A DNA stretch of 64,000 nt, taken from the NCBI RefSeq assembly GCF_018780585.1, contig NZ_JADMJL010000016.1:1-64000 (forward strand), read 5' to 3'. Source of the stretch: Methyloversatilis discipulorum (lineage in GTDB: Bacteria > Pseudomonadota > Gammaproteobacteria > Burkholderiales > Rhodocyclaceae). Made by a program: the position numbers and the translations under genes. This document shows, piece by piece, positions 18,793 through 30,414 of the stretch; position 1 is the stretch's first letter; each line of letters begins with the position of its first letter. The notes under the pieces were generated by a model that did not search any database, was not told the origin of the DNA, and was given only the letters and a program-made list of their open reading frames with translations.

Positions 18793-20226
18793 ATGTCCCT
18801 GCAGCCCGTCATCCTGTGCGGCGGTTCCGGCACCCGCCTGTGGCCCCTTTCGCGCGAACGCTACCCGAAACAGCTGCTGCCGCTCGATGGTGACAACACG
18901 CTGCTGCAGGACACCGCGCTGCGCGCCGGCGCGCCCGGCATCGAACTGGCGCCGCCGCTGGTGGTGTGCAACGAGGAATACCGCTTCCTGACGGCCGAAC
19001 AGCTGCGTCAGATCGGCGTGCATCCGGCCGCGCTGCTGCTCGAACCGGTCGGCCGCAATACCGCGCCGGCGCTGGCACTGGCCGCGCTGGCCGCAGCCGG
19101 CCCCGATACCGTGCTGCTGGTCATGCCGTCCGACCACGTCATCCGCGACACCGCTGCCTTCCGCGATGCGGTGGCCATCGGTGCCGCCCAGGCGCAGCAG
19201 GGCGCGGTGGTCACTTTCGGCATCACGCCGGACCGCGCCGAAACCGGTTACGGCTACATCAAGGTGGGTGCCGCACTGGCCGGCAGCCCGGCGCGCACGC
19301 TGGACCGCTTCGTCGAGAAGCCGGACGCGCCGACCGCGCAGTCCTACCTGGAAAGCGGCAACTATCTGTGGAACGCCGGCATCTTCATGATGAAGGCCAG
19401 CGTCGCGCTGGATCTGCTGAAGCGTTTCCGCCCGGACATCGAGGCGGCCAGCCGCGCCGCCTACGAGGGCGGCGCGGCCGATCGCGACTTCTATCGCGTC
19501 GACAAGGCCGCTTTCGCCGCCTGCCCGTCGGATTCGATCGACTACGCAATCATGGAACCGCTGGCCGCTGGCGAACCGCGCGTGGCGCCGGCGGTGGTCG
19601 TACCGCTGGACGCAGGCTGGTCCGACGTTGGCGCCTGGGATGCGCTGTGGCAGGTTGCCGACAAGGACGCCGACGGCAACGTGGCGCGTGGCGACGTGCT
19701 GCTGCAGGACACCTCCGGCAGTCTGGTGTTCGCCGAAACGCGCATGGTGAGCTGCCTCGGCCTGAAGGACGTGGTGGTGGTCGAAACCAGCGACGCTGTC
19801 ATGGTGGCGGCCAAGGACCGCACCCAGGACGTCAAGCGCATCGTGACCGAACTGAAGGCGCGCAAGCGGCCGGAGGCGGAAAACCACCGCAAGGTGTATC
19901 GCCCGTGGGGCTATTACGATTCGATCGACGCCGGCCCGCGCTTCCAGGTCAAGCGCATCGTCGTCAATCCGGGTGCTTCGCTGTCGCTGCAGATGCACCA
20001 CCACCGCGCCGAACACTGGATCGTGGTCAGCGGCACCGCGCGCGTGACCTGCGGCGACAACGTGCTGCTGCTGTCGGAGAACCAGTCCACCTACATTCCG
20101 CTGGGCACCACGCACCGGCTGGAGAACCCGGGCAAGCTGCCGCTGGAAATGATCGAGGTGCAGTCCGGCAGCTATCTGGGCGAGGACGACATCGTCCGCT
20201 TCGAGGACACCTACGGTCGCAAGTGA
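18793..20226 (+). CDS. manC: Mannose-1-phosphate guanylyltransferase / mannose-6-phosphate isomerase
   Basis: The 477-residue bifunctional enzyme makes GDP-mannose for exopolysaccharide or LPS. The N-terminal nucleotidyltransferase has the signature CGGSGTRLWPLSR and FVEKP. The C-terminal cupin (type II phosphomannose isomerase) has VNPGASLSLQMHHHRAEHW. Length and order match ManC/AlgA/CpsB. No polysaccharide genes adjoin it, so it is a stand-alone sugar-nucleotide gene here. The 97-base leader has no clear promoter. Confidence 0.95.
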   Translation: MSLQPVILCGGSGTRLWPLSRERYPKQLLPLDGDNTLLQDTALRAGAPGIELAPPLVVCNEEYRFLTAEQLRQIGVHPAALLLEPVGRNTAPALALAALAAAGPDTVLLVMPSDHVIRDTAAFRDAVAIGAAQAQQGAVVTFGITPDRAETGYGYIKVGAALAGSPARTLDRFVEKPDAPTAQSYLESGNYLWNAGIFMMKASVALDLLKRFRPDIEAASRAAYEGGAADRDFYRVDKAAFAACPSDSIDYAIMEPLAAGEPRVAPAVVVPLDAGWSDVGAWDALWQVADKDADGNVARGDVLLQDTSGSLVFAETRMVSCLGLKDVVVVETSDAVMVAAKDRTQDVKRIVTELKARKRPEAENHRKVYRPWGYYDSIDAGPRFQVKRIVVNPGASLSLQMHHHRAEHWIVVSGTARVTCGDNVLLLSENQSTYIPLGTTHRLENPGKLPLEMIEVQSGSYLGEDDIVRFEDTYGRK

Positions 20227-20233
20227 GGGCGCC

Positions 20234-20251
20234 GGCCCGCGCGAGCGGGCC
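20234..20251. terminator. Stem-loop between convergent manC and chemoreceptor genes
   Basis: GGCCCGC at 20234-20240 pairs with GCGGGCC at 20245-20251 around a GCGA tetraloop. It sits in the 36-base gap between two converging genes but lacks a T-run. Confidence 0.4.
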
Positions 20252-20262
20252 GTGTCGCCGGA

Positions 20263-21915
20263 TCAGACGACGAAGGTTTCCAGCCGCTGCCGCATCGACT
20301 GCGACAGCGCGTTCATCGCGTCGGCCGCGTGGCTGACCTGACGCACCGCCGCGCTGTTGTGCTCGCTCATGCCGGCGATGCGCTCGACCTGCTGCGCGAT
20401 GCTTTCGCTGGCGCTGGTCTGTTCGCGCAGCGCGCGTGAAATCTCATCGGTGGCACCGACAGCATTGCGCGATTCGCTCTTGATATCGTCCATCGCCTGC
20501 GCCGCCTGCTGCGTCGAACTGCCGATGTGATCGAACTGCGACACCAGTTCCTGCATGCTGGTACGGGTCTGCTCGGTCACCGACTGCACGTTGCCAACCA
20601 CGCTGTCGATCTGTTTGGTCGCTTCGGTCGTGCGCTCGGCCAGTTTGCGCACCTCGTCGGCCACCACCGCGAAACCGCGGCCCTGTTCGCCGGCGCGTGC
20701 GGCCTCGATCGCGGCGTTGAGCGCCAGCAGATTGGTCTGGTCGGCGATGCCCTTGATGGTGCTGGCGATCTCGCCGATCTGTTCCACCTGACGGCTCAGT
20801 TCTTCCATGCCGCCGGCGGCCGCCTGAACGTCGACCGCGGCGTCGCGCATCGACGATGCGGTGGTTTCGATCACGTTGCCGCCAAAGTCGGCGCGTTCGA
20901 GCGAACTGCGCGATACGTCGCGCGCGTGACCGGCACTTTCGCTGACGTGGGCCACGCTGACGGCGAGCTGTTCGGCTGCCGCCGCCATGTTCGAGGTCGA
21001 GTCGTTCTGCTGCGCCACGGCGCCGGCCAGCGTATCGACGGAACCGTGCAGCGACGATGAATGGCTGGCGACCTGCTGCGCGTTGTCGCGCATCGACTTC
21101 AGTGTCGATTGCAGCTCGGCGAACAGCGCATTGATCGACGCGCCGGCCGCCGACAGTTCGTCGCCGCGGCTGTCAGGCGCACGCACGGTCAGGTCCATCC
21201 GTGCCCGTGCCTGCCCCAGCGCACCCTGCAGCGAGGACAGACTGGTGGTCAGTCGGCGCAGCGTCAGCACGATGCCGACGATCAGCAGCAGCGACAGCAC
21301 GGCGATGGCGACGCTGAGCGTGATCAGACCGGTGCGGTACAGCGCGCTGGTGCGGGCGCGCGTGTCGTCACCCAGCGCCTTCACGTCCTGTTCGATCAGC
21401 CGGGTCAGCGCGGTCATCGCCTCGGTCGCGCTGCGGTCTATGCCCTTCACCGCGCGGTCGACCTTCTTGCCGGATTCGGGGTCGGCCGCGTCGAAATTCT
21501 TCAGTGCCGCGACGTAGCGCTCATGCATGGCGGCGTGGGCGGCAGCCAGAGCCTTCACTTCCGCGACACGTGGCGATCCTTCGGCCTGCAGGCGACCGGA
21601 GATGTCGCCCAGACGGGATGACACCTCCTGCGCGTGCTTTTCGAAACTCTTGCTGTAGCGCTGGAACTGCTCGACGTCGTTGCCGCGGATCAGGATGTTC
21701 TTCCATTCCTGCACCTGGGTCTTGAAGTCGATGCTGGCGTTCTGCACGTCGAGGCCGATGGCGACGGTGCGCTGCAGACGCGCAAGATCCTCGCCGACGC
21801 CGCGGTCGAGTCGGTAGAGCTGCAGCAGGCCGAAGCCGCCGGCCGCAAGCAGCCCGGCGAGGGCGACGAAGCCGAGGGCCAGCAGGCGGCCGCGCAGTGT
21901 TTTCAGTCCGTTCAT
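20263..21915 (-). CDS. Methyl-accepting chemotaxis protein
   Basis: The 550-residue receptor has two transmembrane helices (about 8-28 and 195-220) around a helical periplasmic sensor. A HAMP region and a long cytoplasmic signalling domain follow, with the conserved hairpin tip [20 protein letters not shown] and [18 protein letters not shown]. It would signal to CheA/CheW, which are not in the window. The start at 21915 has a GGAG ribosome site and begins directly before the first membrane helix; a long upstream extension overlapping the next gene was rejected. Ligand unknown. Confidence 0.93.
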   Translation of the reverse strand: MNGLKTLRGRLLALGFVALAGLLAAGGFGLLQLYRLDRGVGEDLARLQRTVAIGLDVQNASIDFKTQVQEWKNILIRGNDVEQFQRYSKSFEKHAQEVSSRLGDISGRLQAEGSPRVAEVKALAAAHAAMHERYVAALKNFDAADPESGKKVDRAVKGIDRSATEAMTALTRLIEQDVKALGDDTRARTSALYRTGLITLSVAIAVLSLLLIVGIVLTLRRLTTSLSSLQGALGQARARMDLTVRAPDSRGDELSAAGASINALFAELQSTLKSMRDNAQQVASHSSSLHGSVDTLAGAVAQQNDSTSNMAAAAEQLAVSVAHVSESAGHARDVSRSSLERADFGGNVIETTASSMRDAAVDVQAAAGGMEELSRQVEQIGEIASTIKGIADQTNLLALNAAIEAARAGEQGRGFAVVADEVRKLAERTTEATKQIDSVVGNVQSVTEQTRTSMQELVSQFDHIGSSTQQAAQAMDDIKSESRNAVGATDEISRALREQTSASESIAQQVERIAGMSEHNSAAVRQVSHAADAMNALSQSMRQRLETFVV

Positions 21916-21998
21916 GTCGGGCACTCCAGAGGCAAGTGCCTGAATATCGGAAAAAAACGTGAATTCTTTACGGTTCGATACGGCCGCGGTGGCGAGAC

Positions 21999-22154
21999 CT
22001 ACTTGCGCTTGATCAGGCCGGCGACGCCGGCGGCGATCAGCAGGGCCGGCCACCAGGTGCCGAACAGTTCGGCCAGCTCGCGCAGCGAAAAAAGATTGAG
22101 GTTGGACGCCAGCAGCAGTGCGCCGATGACGATGAGGCCGATCGATCCGATCAT
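21999..22154 (-). CDS. 51-residue membrane protein with LiaI/DUF5668-like features
   Basis: The product begins [20 protein letters not shown] and ends [18 protein letters not shown], two hydrophobic segments around a short linker with a basic tail. That layout recalls the LiaI/LiaF transmembrane (DUF5668) family. Its ATG overlaps the TGA of the upstream diguanylate cyclase gene (ATGA at 22151-22154), implying translational coupling. It lies 83 bases before the chemoreceptor gene in the same direction. Function unknown. Confidence 0.7.
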   Translation of the reverse strand: MIGSIGLIVIGALLLASNLNLFSLRELAELFGTWWPALLIAAGVAGLIKRK

Positions 22155-24112
22155 TGAGTGTCCTTGTTGTCCGGGGCGGTCCACACCGCGATGGTATTCC
22201 GTCCCGCTGCCTTTGCCGCGTACATCGCCTGATCGGCACGGGCGACCAGGGTGTCGAAGTCGTCGCCGTGGTCCGGGCACATCACGACGCCCAGGCTGGC
22301 GGATATCTGCGCCTGCCCCTGTTCGAGCGGGAACGGTTCGCCGAGACGCAGCCGTATTTTATCCGCCACCGCGCATGCGGCCTCGATCGAACCGGTTTCC
22401 GGCAGCAGGGCGACGAACTCGTCGCCGCCGTGGCGGGCCAGCGTATCGGCTGCGCGCAGGCAGGCGAGCATGCGGCGGCTCGCTTCGATCAGCACCTCGT
22501 CGCCGGCGTGATGCCCCATGCGGTCGTTCACCTCCTTGAAGTGGTCGAGGTCGATGAACAGCAGACAGAAACGCCGCCGGTAACGCTTGGCGGACGCCAG
22601 CGTCCGGTTCAGCCGCTCCACCAGCAGCGAGCGGTTGGGCAGGCCGGTCAGGCTGTCATGCGTGGCCAGCCAGGCGATCCTCGCCTCGTCCGCCTTGCGT
22701 TCGCTGATGTCGGCCATGACGATGATGGCGCCGGTGACGCGGCCGGCGCTGTCGGTGCGCGGTACGCCGGAGGCGAGGACGGCGACTTCGCCGCGGTCGC
22801 GGCTCTGCAGCGTCAGTTCCATGCGTACGGTGTCGCCCCCGAGCAGCGCATCCGCCATCGACTGCAGTGCGTGCCGGTTGCCGTCGAAGGCCAGTTCGCC
22901 GAGCGAGCGGCCGCCGACGTCGCGCGCGTCGAGGTTGAGCATCCGGTGCAGGCCCGGGTTGGCGTATTCGATATGGCCCCGTGCGTCGAGCGCGAGGATG
23001 CTCTCGCCGGACAGGTTGACCAGCGTCGAGTACAGCGCTTCGCTGCGCGCCAGCGAAGCGCCCAGCTCGGCCAGCCGCGCAGCCCGGCGGCGGGCCAGTC
23101 CGAGACTGGCGGTGAGTGCTACTACGAGCGCGCCGAACAGTACGACCAGCGCCAGTTCGGTGTGCCAGCGATCAAGGTCGGCCGCCGCCTCCCGCCGTTG
23201 CTCGAACACCAGCAACCAGCGTCGCCCGTCGATGTCGCGCGAGATGGAATGCGTCGGCGCGTCGAAGCGGACCGAATCCGTCCCATGGCTGTCGAACAGC
23301 AGCGCCTCCGGCTCGGCGGCGCCGCCGTCGTAGATGCGCAGGCGCAAGGAGGGTTGCATGCGGCCGAGTGTGCCGGCCATCAGGTCGAGCATGCGGAAGG
23401 GGCTGTAGACCCAGCCGCTGAGCGCCGCTGCGCGTTCCGCCTCGGTGCCGGTGGGCAGGCCGCGGCGGTAGGCGGGCAGATAGAGCAGTACGCCGGTCTG
23501 GATGTCGCGGTCAGCTTCCTGGATCAGCCTGACCTTGCCGGTCAGCGCCGCTTCGCCGGTGCGACGGGCGCGCTGCATCGCCTCGCGGCGTACCGGCTCG
23601 GACAGCATGTCGAACGAAAAGGCGCGCTGGTTGCGCCAGTCCTGCGGCTCCAGATAGACGATGCTGCTGTACTCGGGACGTTCGCCCGGCGGACGGATGT
23701 CGTAATCGCGGAGGCCGCGGGCGCGCATCGACGCGATGTGGGTGTCCAGATCCTCCGCCTTCACGTAGGCGGAGAAGCCGACGCCCTGTATGCCGGGAAA
23801 GTCCTCCTGCAGCGACAGTGCGCCGACATAGGTCTTCCAGTCCTCTTGCGTGACCTCGTCCGATGCGTCGAACAGCGCGCGTGCGCCGCGCAGTACCTGA
23901 CGGTAGGCGCGCATGCGTTGTTCGACCTGCTGCGTGATGTCGCGCGCCTCGAAGGCCAGACGTTCGTCGACGCGCTCGCGGTGCCGACGGTCCATCTCGT
24001 TCCACACCAGATAGACAGCCAGCGTCGCGCCGAGCGTGGCAAGCAGAACGGGCAGACCGATCTGCCAGACAGAACGGTCCGTCGAAGCTCGCGTGTCGGG
24101 CGCTGCGCTCAT
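22151..24112 (-). CDS. CHASE1-PAS-GGDEF diguanylate cyclase
   Basis: The 653-residue protein has an N-terminal membrane helix (about 17-38) and a periplasmic CHASE-type sensor (about 60-270, with [18 protein letters not shown]). A second helix near 320, a PAS domain (about 355-470) and a GGDEF domain follow. The catalytic motif RHGGDEF is intact and RAAD five residues earlier is the c-di-GMP inhibitory site. It should synthesise c-di-GMP in response to an extracytoplasmic cue. The ATG at 24112 was preferred to a TTG start at 24151; the ribosome site is weak for both. It is coupled to the 51-residue gene downstream. Confidence 0.92.
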   Translation of the reverse strand: MSAAPDTRASTDRSVWQIGLPVLLATLGATLAVYLVWNEMDRRHRERVDERLAFEARDITQQVEQRMRAYRQVLRGARALFDASDEVTQEDWKTYVGALSLQEDFPGIQGVGFSAYVKAEDLDTHIASMRARGLRDYDIRPPGERPEYSSIVYLEPQDWRNQRAFSFDMLSEPVRREAMQRARRTGEAALTGKVRLIQEADRDIQTGVLLYLPAYRRGLPTGTEAERAAALSGWVYSPFRMLDLMAGTLGRMQPSLRLRIYDGGAAEPEALLFDSHGTDSVRFDAPTHSISRDIDGRRWLLVFEQRREAAADLDRWHTELALVVLFGALVVALTASLGLARRRAARLAELGASLARSEALYSTLVNLSGESILALDARGHIEYANPGLHRMLNLDARDVGGRSLGELAFDGNRHALQSMADALLGGDTVRMELTLQSRDRGEVAVLASGVPRTDSAGRVTGAIIVMADISERKADEARIAWLATHDSLTGLPNRSLLVERLNRTLASAKRYRRRFCLLFIDLDHFKEVNDRMGHHAGDEVLIEASRRMLACLRAADTLARHGGDEFVALLPETGSIEAACAVADKIRLRLGEPFPLEQGQAQISASLGVVMCPDHGDDFDTLVARADQAMYAAKAAGRNTIAVWTAPDNKDTQ

Positions 24113-24166
24113 GTCGAGTATTGAACCTGCATTTTCCGGGCGTGTCACCAAGGTCGGGGCGGCGGG

Positions 24167-24437
24167 CTAGGGTCTGTTGCCATTGAATCGCGGGCCGCGC
24201 GCGAATTCCGATGCGTCCGGATCAAGGCGGGCCGACGCCGGCTGACTGGCCGTCAGGCCAGGAGGCCCAACGCAGAGCTGGGCGCATCGGGACTCGCGCC
24301 CTCCGGGTTTGCAGCGTGCGAGGCACGGACTGCGTTGCGCTTCTTGTCGAGACGGCCAGTCTCGACTTCGTCGCACGCCTTGCCCGTGTCTCGCGCGCTG
24401 CAAACGCGGTTCGCGATTCAATGGCAACAGACCCTAG
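24167..24437. repeat. MITE-like element with 26-bp perfect terminal inverted repeats
   Basis: Positions 24167-24192 (CTAGGGTCTGTTGCCATTGA then ATCGCG) are the exact reverse complement of 24412-24437. CTAG at both ends may be target duplication or part of the repeat. Inside are further inverted repeats: GTTTGCAGCG near 24317 with CGCTGCAAAC near 24394, GTCGAGAC/GTCTCGAC around 24345, and GACTGGCCGTC with a complementary copy. No transposase is encoded and short frames inside are not gene-like. The remaining gap, 24438-24569, shows a TATACT-like -10 at 24531 upstream of ettA but no matching -35. Confidence 0.8.
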
Positions 24438-24569
24438 GGCCGCAGTGACCTTTCTGGTGCGTCAAGGACTTATCGACAGCCGGCGGCCGGTCTTGACCCC
24501 TCCGGTCCGCTGGGCGCCTGTGCCCCGGCTTATACTTGCGCCCTTTCCCTGTCGGTGCAGTTGCAGAAA

Positions 24570-27381
<2,812 letters not shown>

Positions 27382-27797
27382 TCGTTCCTCGTCCGGAATG
27401 CCCTGCCTGCCGCGGCGTTGCGGCAGACGGTGTGCGCATTTCATTCGCGTCGGGATTCAGACTAGCGCCGCCGGCCGGCGTTGTCGCTGCGCGAGGTCAA
27501 GTCTCGGGATGTCGAAAGGTGTCTGTCCGTGAATAAGAGTTTCGCCGCTTGGGCGCTGCGCCGGATCAGCCGGGAGCTCGCTCCGGCGTAGGCTTTCGCG
27601 TTGCCCCCGGTTCGACGCGGCGCACCCGCGGTCGCCTGTTCGAGACTGTCGACGGACCGGATTCGGCGATACCTGCCGGAAAGGCGGGCTTGAGCCCGTG
27701 TGCCGCCGGGATTGCGCGGGCTTCAGTTTGCGGCAGCGGGGGCGTACGCTTCGCGTTTTCCGGGCCGCGCCGTGCGGCCCCACCGGGAGCCAGGACG
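27382..27797. other. Gene-free 416-bp divergent region with hairpins before the PEP-CTERM gene
   Basis: No coding frame on either strand looks genuine here. The right half is structured: CCTGCC/GGCGGG (27672-27688) competes with CGGGCTTGAGCCCG (27685-27698), and a 7-bp stem GGGCCGC/GCGGCCC (27762-27780) ends 4 bases before the GGGAG ribosome site of the next gene. No known riboswitch class or sigma54 site was recognised. Confidence 0.4.
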
Positions 27798-28742
27798 ATG
27801 ATGCGAACCTTCTGCGCGGCCGCGCTAGCCAGCCTGTGCCTGAGCGCGCCTGCGCGGGCCGTAGACGTGGTGTTCGACTACCGCTACGACAGCGGTGGCT
27901 TCTTCACCGACGACCGACGTGCCGTGCTCGACGACGTTGCACGCTTGTTCGGCAGCAATCTGGACGACACGCTGGCGGCCATCGCGCCCACCGGCGACGA
28001 CGTGTTCCAGGCCCGCATCTTCGATCCGGTCGATCCGCTGAACAGTACGGTGCTGGTGCCCGGGCTGACGGTGGCCGCCGACGAGATCCGCATCTTCGTT
28101 GGCGCGCGCGCCTTCTCCGGGCAGACGCTGGGTGTGGGCGGGCCCGGTTTTCACGTGGCGGGCGGCAGCGGCGACTTCGTTGCGCTGGCCGACGGGCGTG
28201 GCGAGCCGGAGGCATTGGCGTCGCCGCCCACCGATTTCGCGCCCTGGGGCGGCACCATCACCTTCGGCACCAACGTCGGCTGGTACGCCGACGACGATGT
28301 CGGCACCGTCGAGAACTTCGCCGGGCTGTTCGACCTGTACACGGTGGCGGCGCACGAGACGGCGCACGTGCTGGGCATAGGCACCGCCGACAGCTGGTTC
28401 GCCCAAGTCAGCAACCGCAGCTTCATCGGCGCCAGCGCCTCCGCGGTCAACGACGGTGTCGCGCCGCTGCTGCGCAACGACGGTAGCGACGCGCATTTCG
28501 ATACCTCCTTGCGGGCGGCCGCGAACGGCGTCGATCAGGTGCCGCTGCTGTCGCCGGTCATTCCCGCCGGGGCGCGCCGGTACATGACCGAACTCGACTG
28601 GGCGGCGCTGCGCGACATCGGCTGGGAGGTTGGCAGCCTGCAGGCGACCGTGCCGGCGCCGATACCCGAGCCGGCCACCTGGGGCCTGATGGCGGGCGGC
28701 CTGTTGCTGGTGGGCGCGGCCGCCCGACGCCGTGCGGCCTGA
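27798..28742 (+). CDS. PEP-CTERM sorted zinc-peptidase-like protein
   Basis: The 314-residue exported protein has a signal peptide (MMRTFCAAALASLCLSAPARA) and a zincin-type motif HETAHVLGIG (His186, Glu187, His190). It ends in a classic PEP-CTERM signal, PEPATWGLMAGGLLLVGAAA followed by RRR. PEP-CTERM proteins are cleaved by an exosortase and delivered to the cell surface or biofilm matrix. The third metal ligand of metzincins (H at HExxHxxGxxH) is absent; Thr stands there. The start was set at the double ATG 27798/27801 behind GGGAG. Proteolytic activity is inferred only. Confidence 0.85.
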   Translation: MMRTFCAAALASLCLSAPARAVDVVFDYRYDSGGFFTDDRRAVLDDVARLFGSNLDDTLAAIAPTGDDVFQARIFDPVDPLNSTVLVPGLTVAADEIRIFVGARAFSGQTLGVGGPGFHVAGGSGDFVALADGRGEPEALASPPTDFAPWGGTITFGTNVGWYADDDVGTVENFAGLFDLYTVAAHETAHVLGIGTADSWFAQVSNRSFIGASASAVNDGVAPLLRNDGSDAHFDTSLRAAANGVDQVPLLSPVIPAGARRYMTELDWAALRDIGWEVGSLQATVPAPIPEPATWGLMAGGLLLVGAAARRRAA

Positions 28743-28829
28743 TGCCGCGGCGCGCCCGCTGCACACGGCGGTAAAGTCCGGCGCAGGATTGCCGAAAACA
28801 GGGGACGTCAATCTCCTGTGCGCGGCCGC

Positions 28830-30368
28830 ATGTCCGAAACGATGAAGATCCAGGCAGAGGCCACGGTGGTTCCTGCCGGCGGCGACCCGGCAGCCGTCGT
28901 TCCGGCCGCCGAGGTGCGCGCCTCGCCTGGCGTGACCGGCCGTCGCCGTCTGGTGCTGATGCTGGGCCTGCTGCTCGCGCTTGGCTTTCTGGCCAATACG
29001 CTGCTGAGCTACTCGGTGTCGAAGCGCGAAATCCAGCGCTCCATCGTCGAGAACGAACTGCCGCTGACCTCCGACACCATCTATTCGGAGATCCAGAAGG
29101 ATCTGATCCGGCCGGTGTTCGTGTCGTCAGTGATGGCCGGCGACACCTTCGTCCGCGACTGGGTGCTGCAGGGCGAACGCGACGTGCCGGCGATGACCAA
29201 GTTTCTCGGCGAAATCCGCACGCGCTACGGCACCTTCACCAGCTTTTTCGTATCGGAAGCGACCCGCAACTACTATCACCCGGACGGCGTGCTGCGCCGG
29301 GTGGAGCAGGGCAGCGAACGCGATGCTTGGTATTTCCGTTCGCGCGACCTCGATGCGCCGTACGAAATCAACGTCGATTCCGACACCGCTTCGCCCGACA
29401 CGCTGACCGTATTCGTCAATTACCGCGTGTTCGACTACGCCGGCAAGACGGTGGGCGTGACCGGCGTCGGCCTCACCGTCGACACGGTGCGGCGGCTGCT
29501 GTCCGGCTACCAGCAGCGCTATCACCGCGGCGTCTATTTCGTCGACCGCAGCGGCAACATCGTGCTGTACGGCGACCAGCCCTCGCACGGCACGCTGCGC
29601 ATCGGCGAGGTCGAAGGCCTGGGCGACATCGCGCACGAGGTGCTGGCCCGCGACAGCGGTTCCTACCAGTACCGCGAGGGCGGCAAGGACTACCTGCTCA
29701 ATGTGCGCTACGTGCCGGAGCTGGACTGGTACCTGTTCGTCGAAAAGGTCGAGAACGAGGCGCTGGCCGACATCCGCCGCACGCTCTACATCAACCTGCT
29801 CATCTGCGCACTGGTGACGGCGGCGGTGCTGTGGCTCGCCAGCCTGACGCTGGGTGGCTACCAGCGCCGGCTGGAGCAGATGGCCACCACCGACCGGCTG
29901 ACCGGCCTGCTCAACCGTCACGCCTTCGAAATCATGCTCGAACACGCGGTGGCCGAGGTGCAGCGCAGCCGCCGTCCGTCGGCCGTGCTGCTGATCGACA
30001 TCGATCACTTCAAATCCTTGAACGATCGCTACGGTCATCTGGCCGGCGACCGCATGATCGAGCACGTCGGCGCGCTGATACGCAGCGGCCTGCGCGCATC
30101 CGATATGGCCTGCCGCTGGGGCGGCGAGGAATTCCTGGTGGTGCTGAAGGACTGCGCAGCCGACGACGCGCGCCAGCGGGCGGAAACCCTGCGTGCGCTG
30201 ATCGGCGCCAGCCCGCTGCCGATCGGTAGCGCGGCAGTGACGGCGACGGTCAGTGTCGGCGTCACCGCCTTCGCCGACGACGATACGCCGGTGCGGCTGG
30301 TCGACCGTGCCGACCGCGCGCTGTACGCGGCCAAGGGCGACGGCCGTGATCGCGTGGCGATGGCCTGA
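28830..30368 (+). CDS. dCache-like sensor GGDEF diguanylate cyclase
   Basis: About 512 residues: a membrane helix near residue 40 (RLVLMLGLLLALGFLANTLL), a large periplasmic Cache-type sensor (about 60-310) and a second helix near 320-340. A GGDEF domain follows with intact WGGEEF and the inhibitory site RASD. The sensor segment DLDAPYEINVDSDTASPDTL is typical of dCache domains. Possible starts are GTG 28818, ATG 28830 and ATG 28842; none has a strong ribosome site, so 28830 is provisional. It is the third diguanylate cyclase gene within 8 kb. Confidence 0.9.
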   Translation: MSETMKIQAEATVVPAGGDPAAVVPAAEVRASPGVTGRRRLVLMLGLLLALGFLANTLLSYSVSKREIQRSIVENELPLTSDTIYSEIQKDLIRPVFVSSVMAGDTFVRDWVLQGERDVPAMTKFLGEIRTRYGTFTSFFVSEATRNYYHPDGVLRRVEQGSERDAWYFRSRDLDAPYEINVDSDTASPDTLTVFVNYRVFDYAGKTVGVTGVGLTVDTVRRLLSGYQQRYHRGVYFVDRSGNIVLYGDQPSHGTLRIGEVEGLGDIAHEVLARDSGSYQYREGGKDYLLNVRYVPELDWYLFVEKVENEALADIRRTLYINLLICALVTAAVLWLASLTLGGYQRRLEQMATTDRLTGLLNRHAFEIMLEHAVAEVQRSRRPSAVLLIDIDHFKSLNDRYGHLAGDRMIEHVGALIRSGLRASDMACRWGGEEFLVVLKDCAADDARQRAETLRALIGASPLPIGSAAVTATVSVGVTAFADDDTPVRLVDRADRALYAAKGDGRDRVAMA

Positions 30369-30414
30369 GGCGCAGGATCAGGGATAATCCCGCCTTTCCC
30401 GCAGGCCCTGCATC

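Noticed and set aside
27690-27730. A sigma54 promoter before the PEP-CTERM gene
   Set aside because: A TTGC at the -12 position lacks the required GG exactly 10 bases upstream.
27549-27797. An N-terminal extension of the PEP-CTERM protein
   Set aside because: It would bury the signal peptide at residue 84 and lacks a ribosome site; the double ATG at 27798 has one.
27660-27800. A c-di-GMP or cobalamin riboswitch before the PEP-CTERM gene
   Set aside because: Hairpins are present, but conserved aptamer bases of known classes could not be matched.
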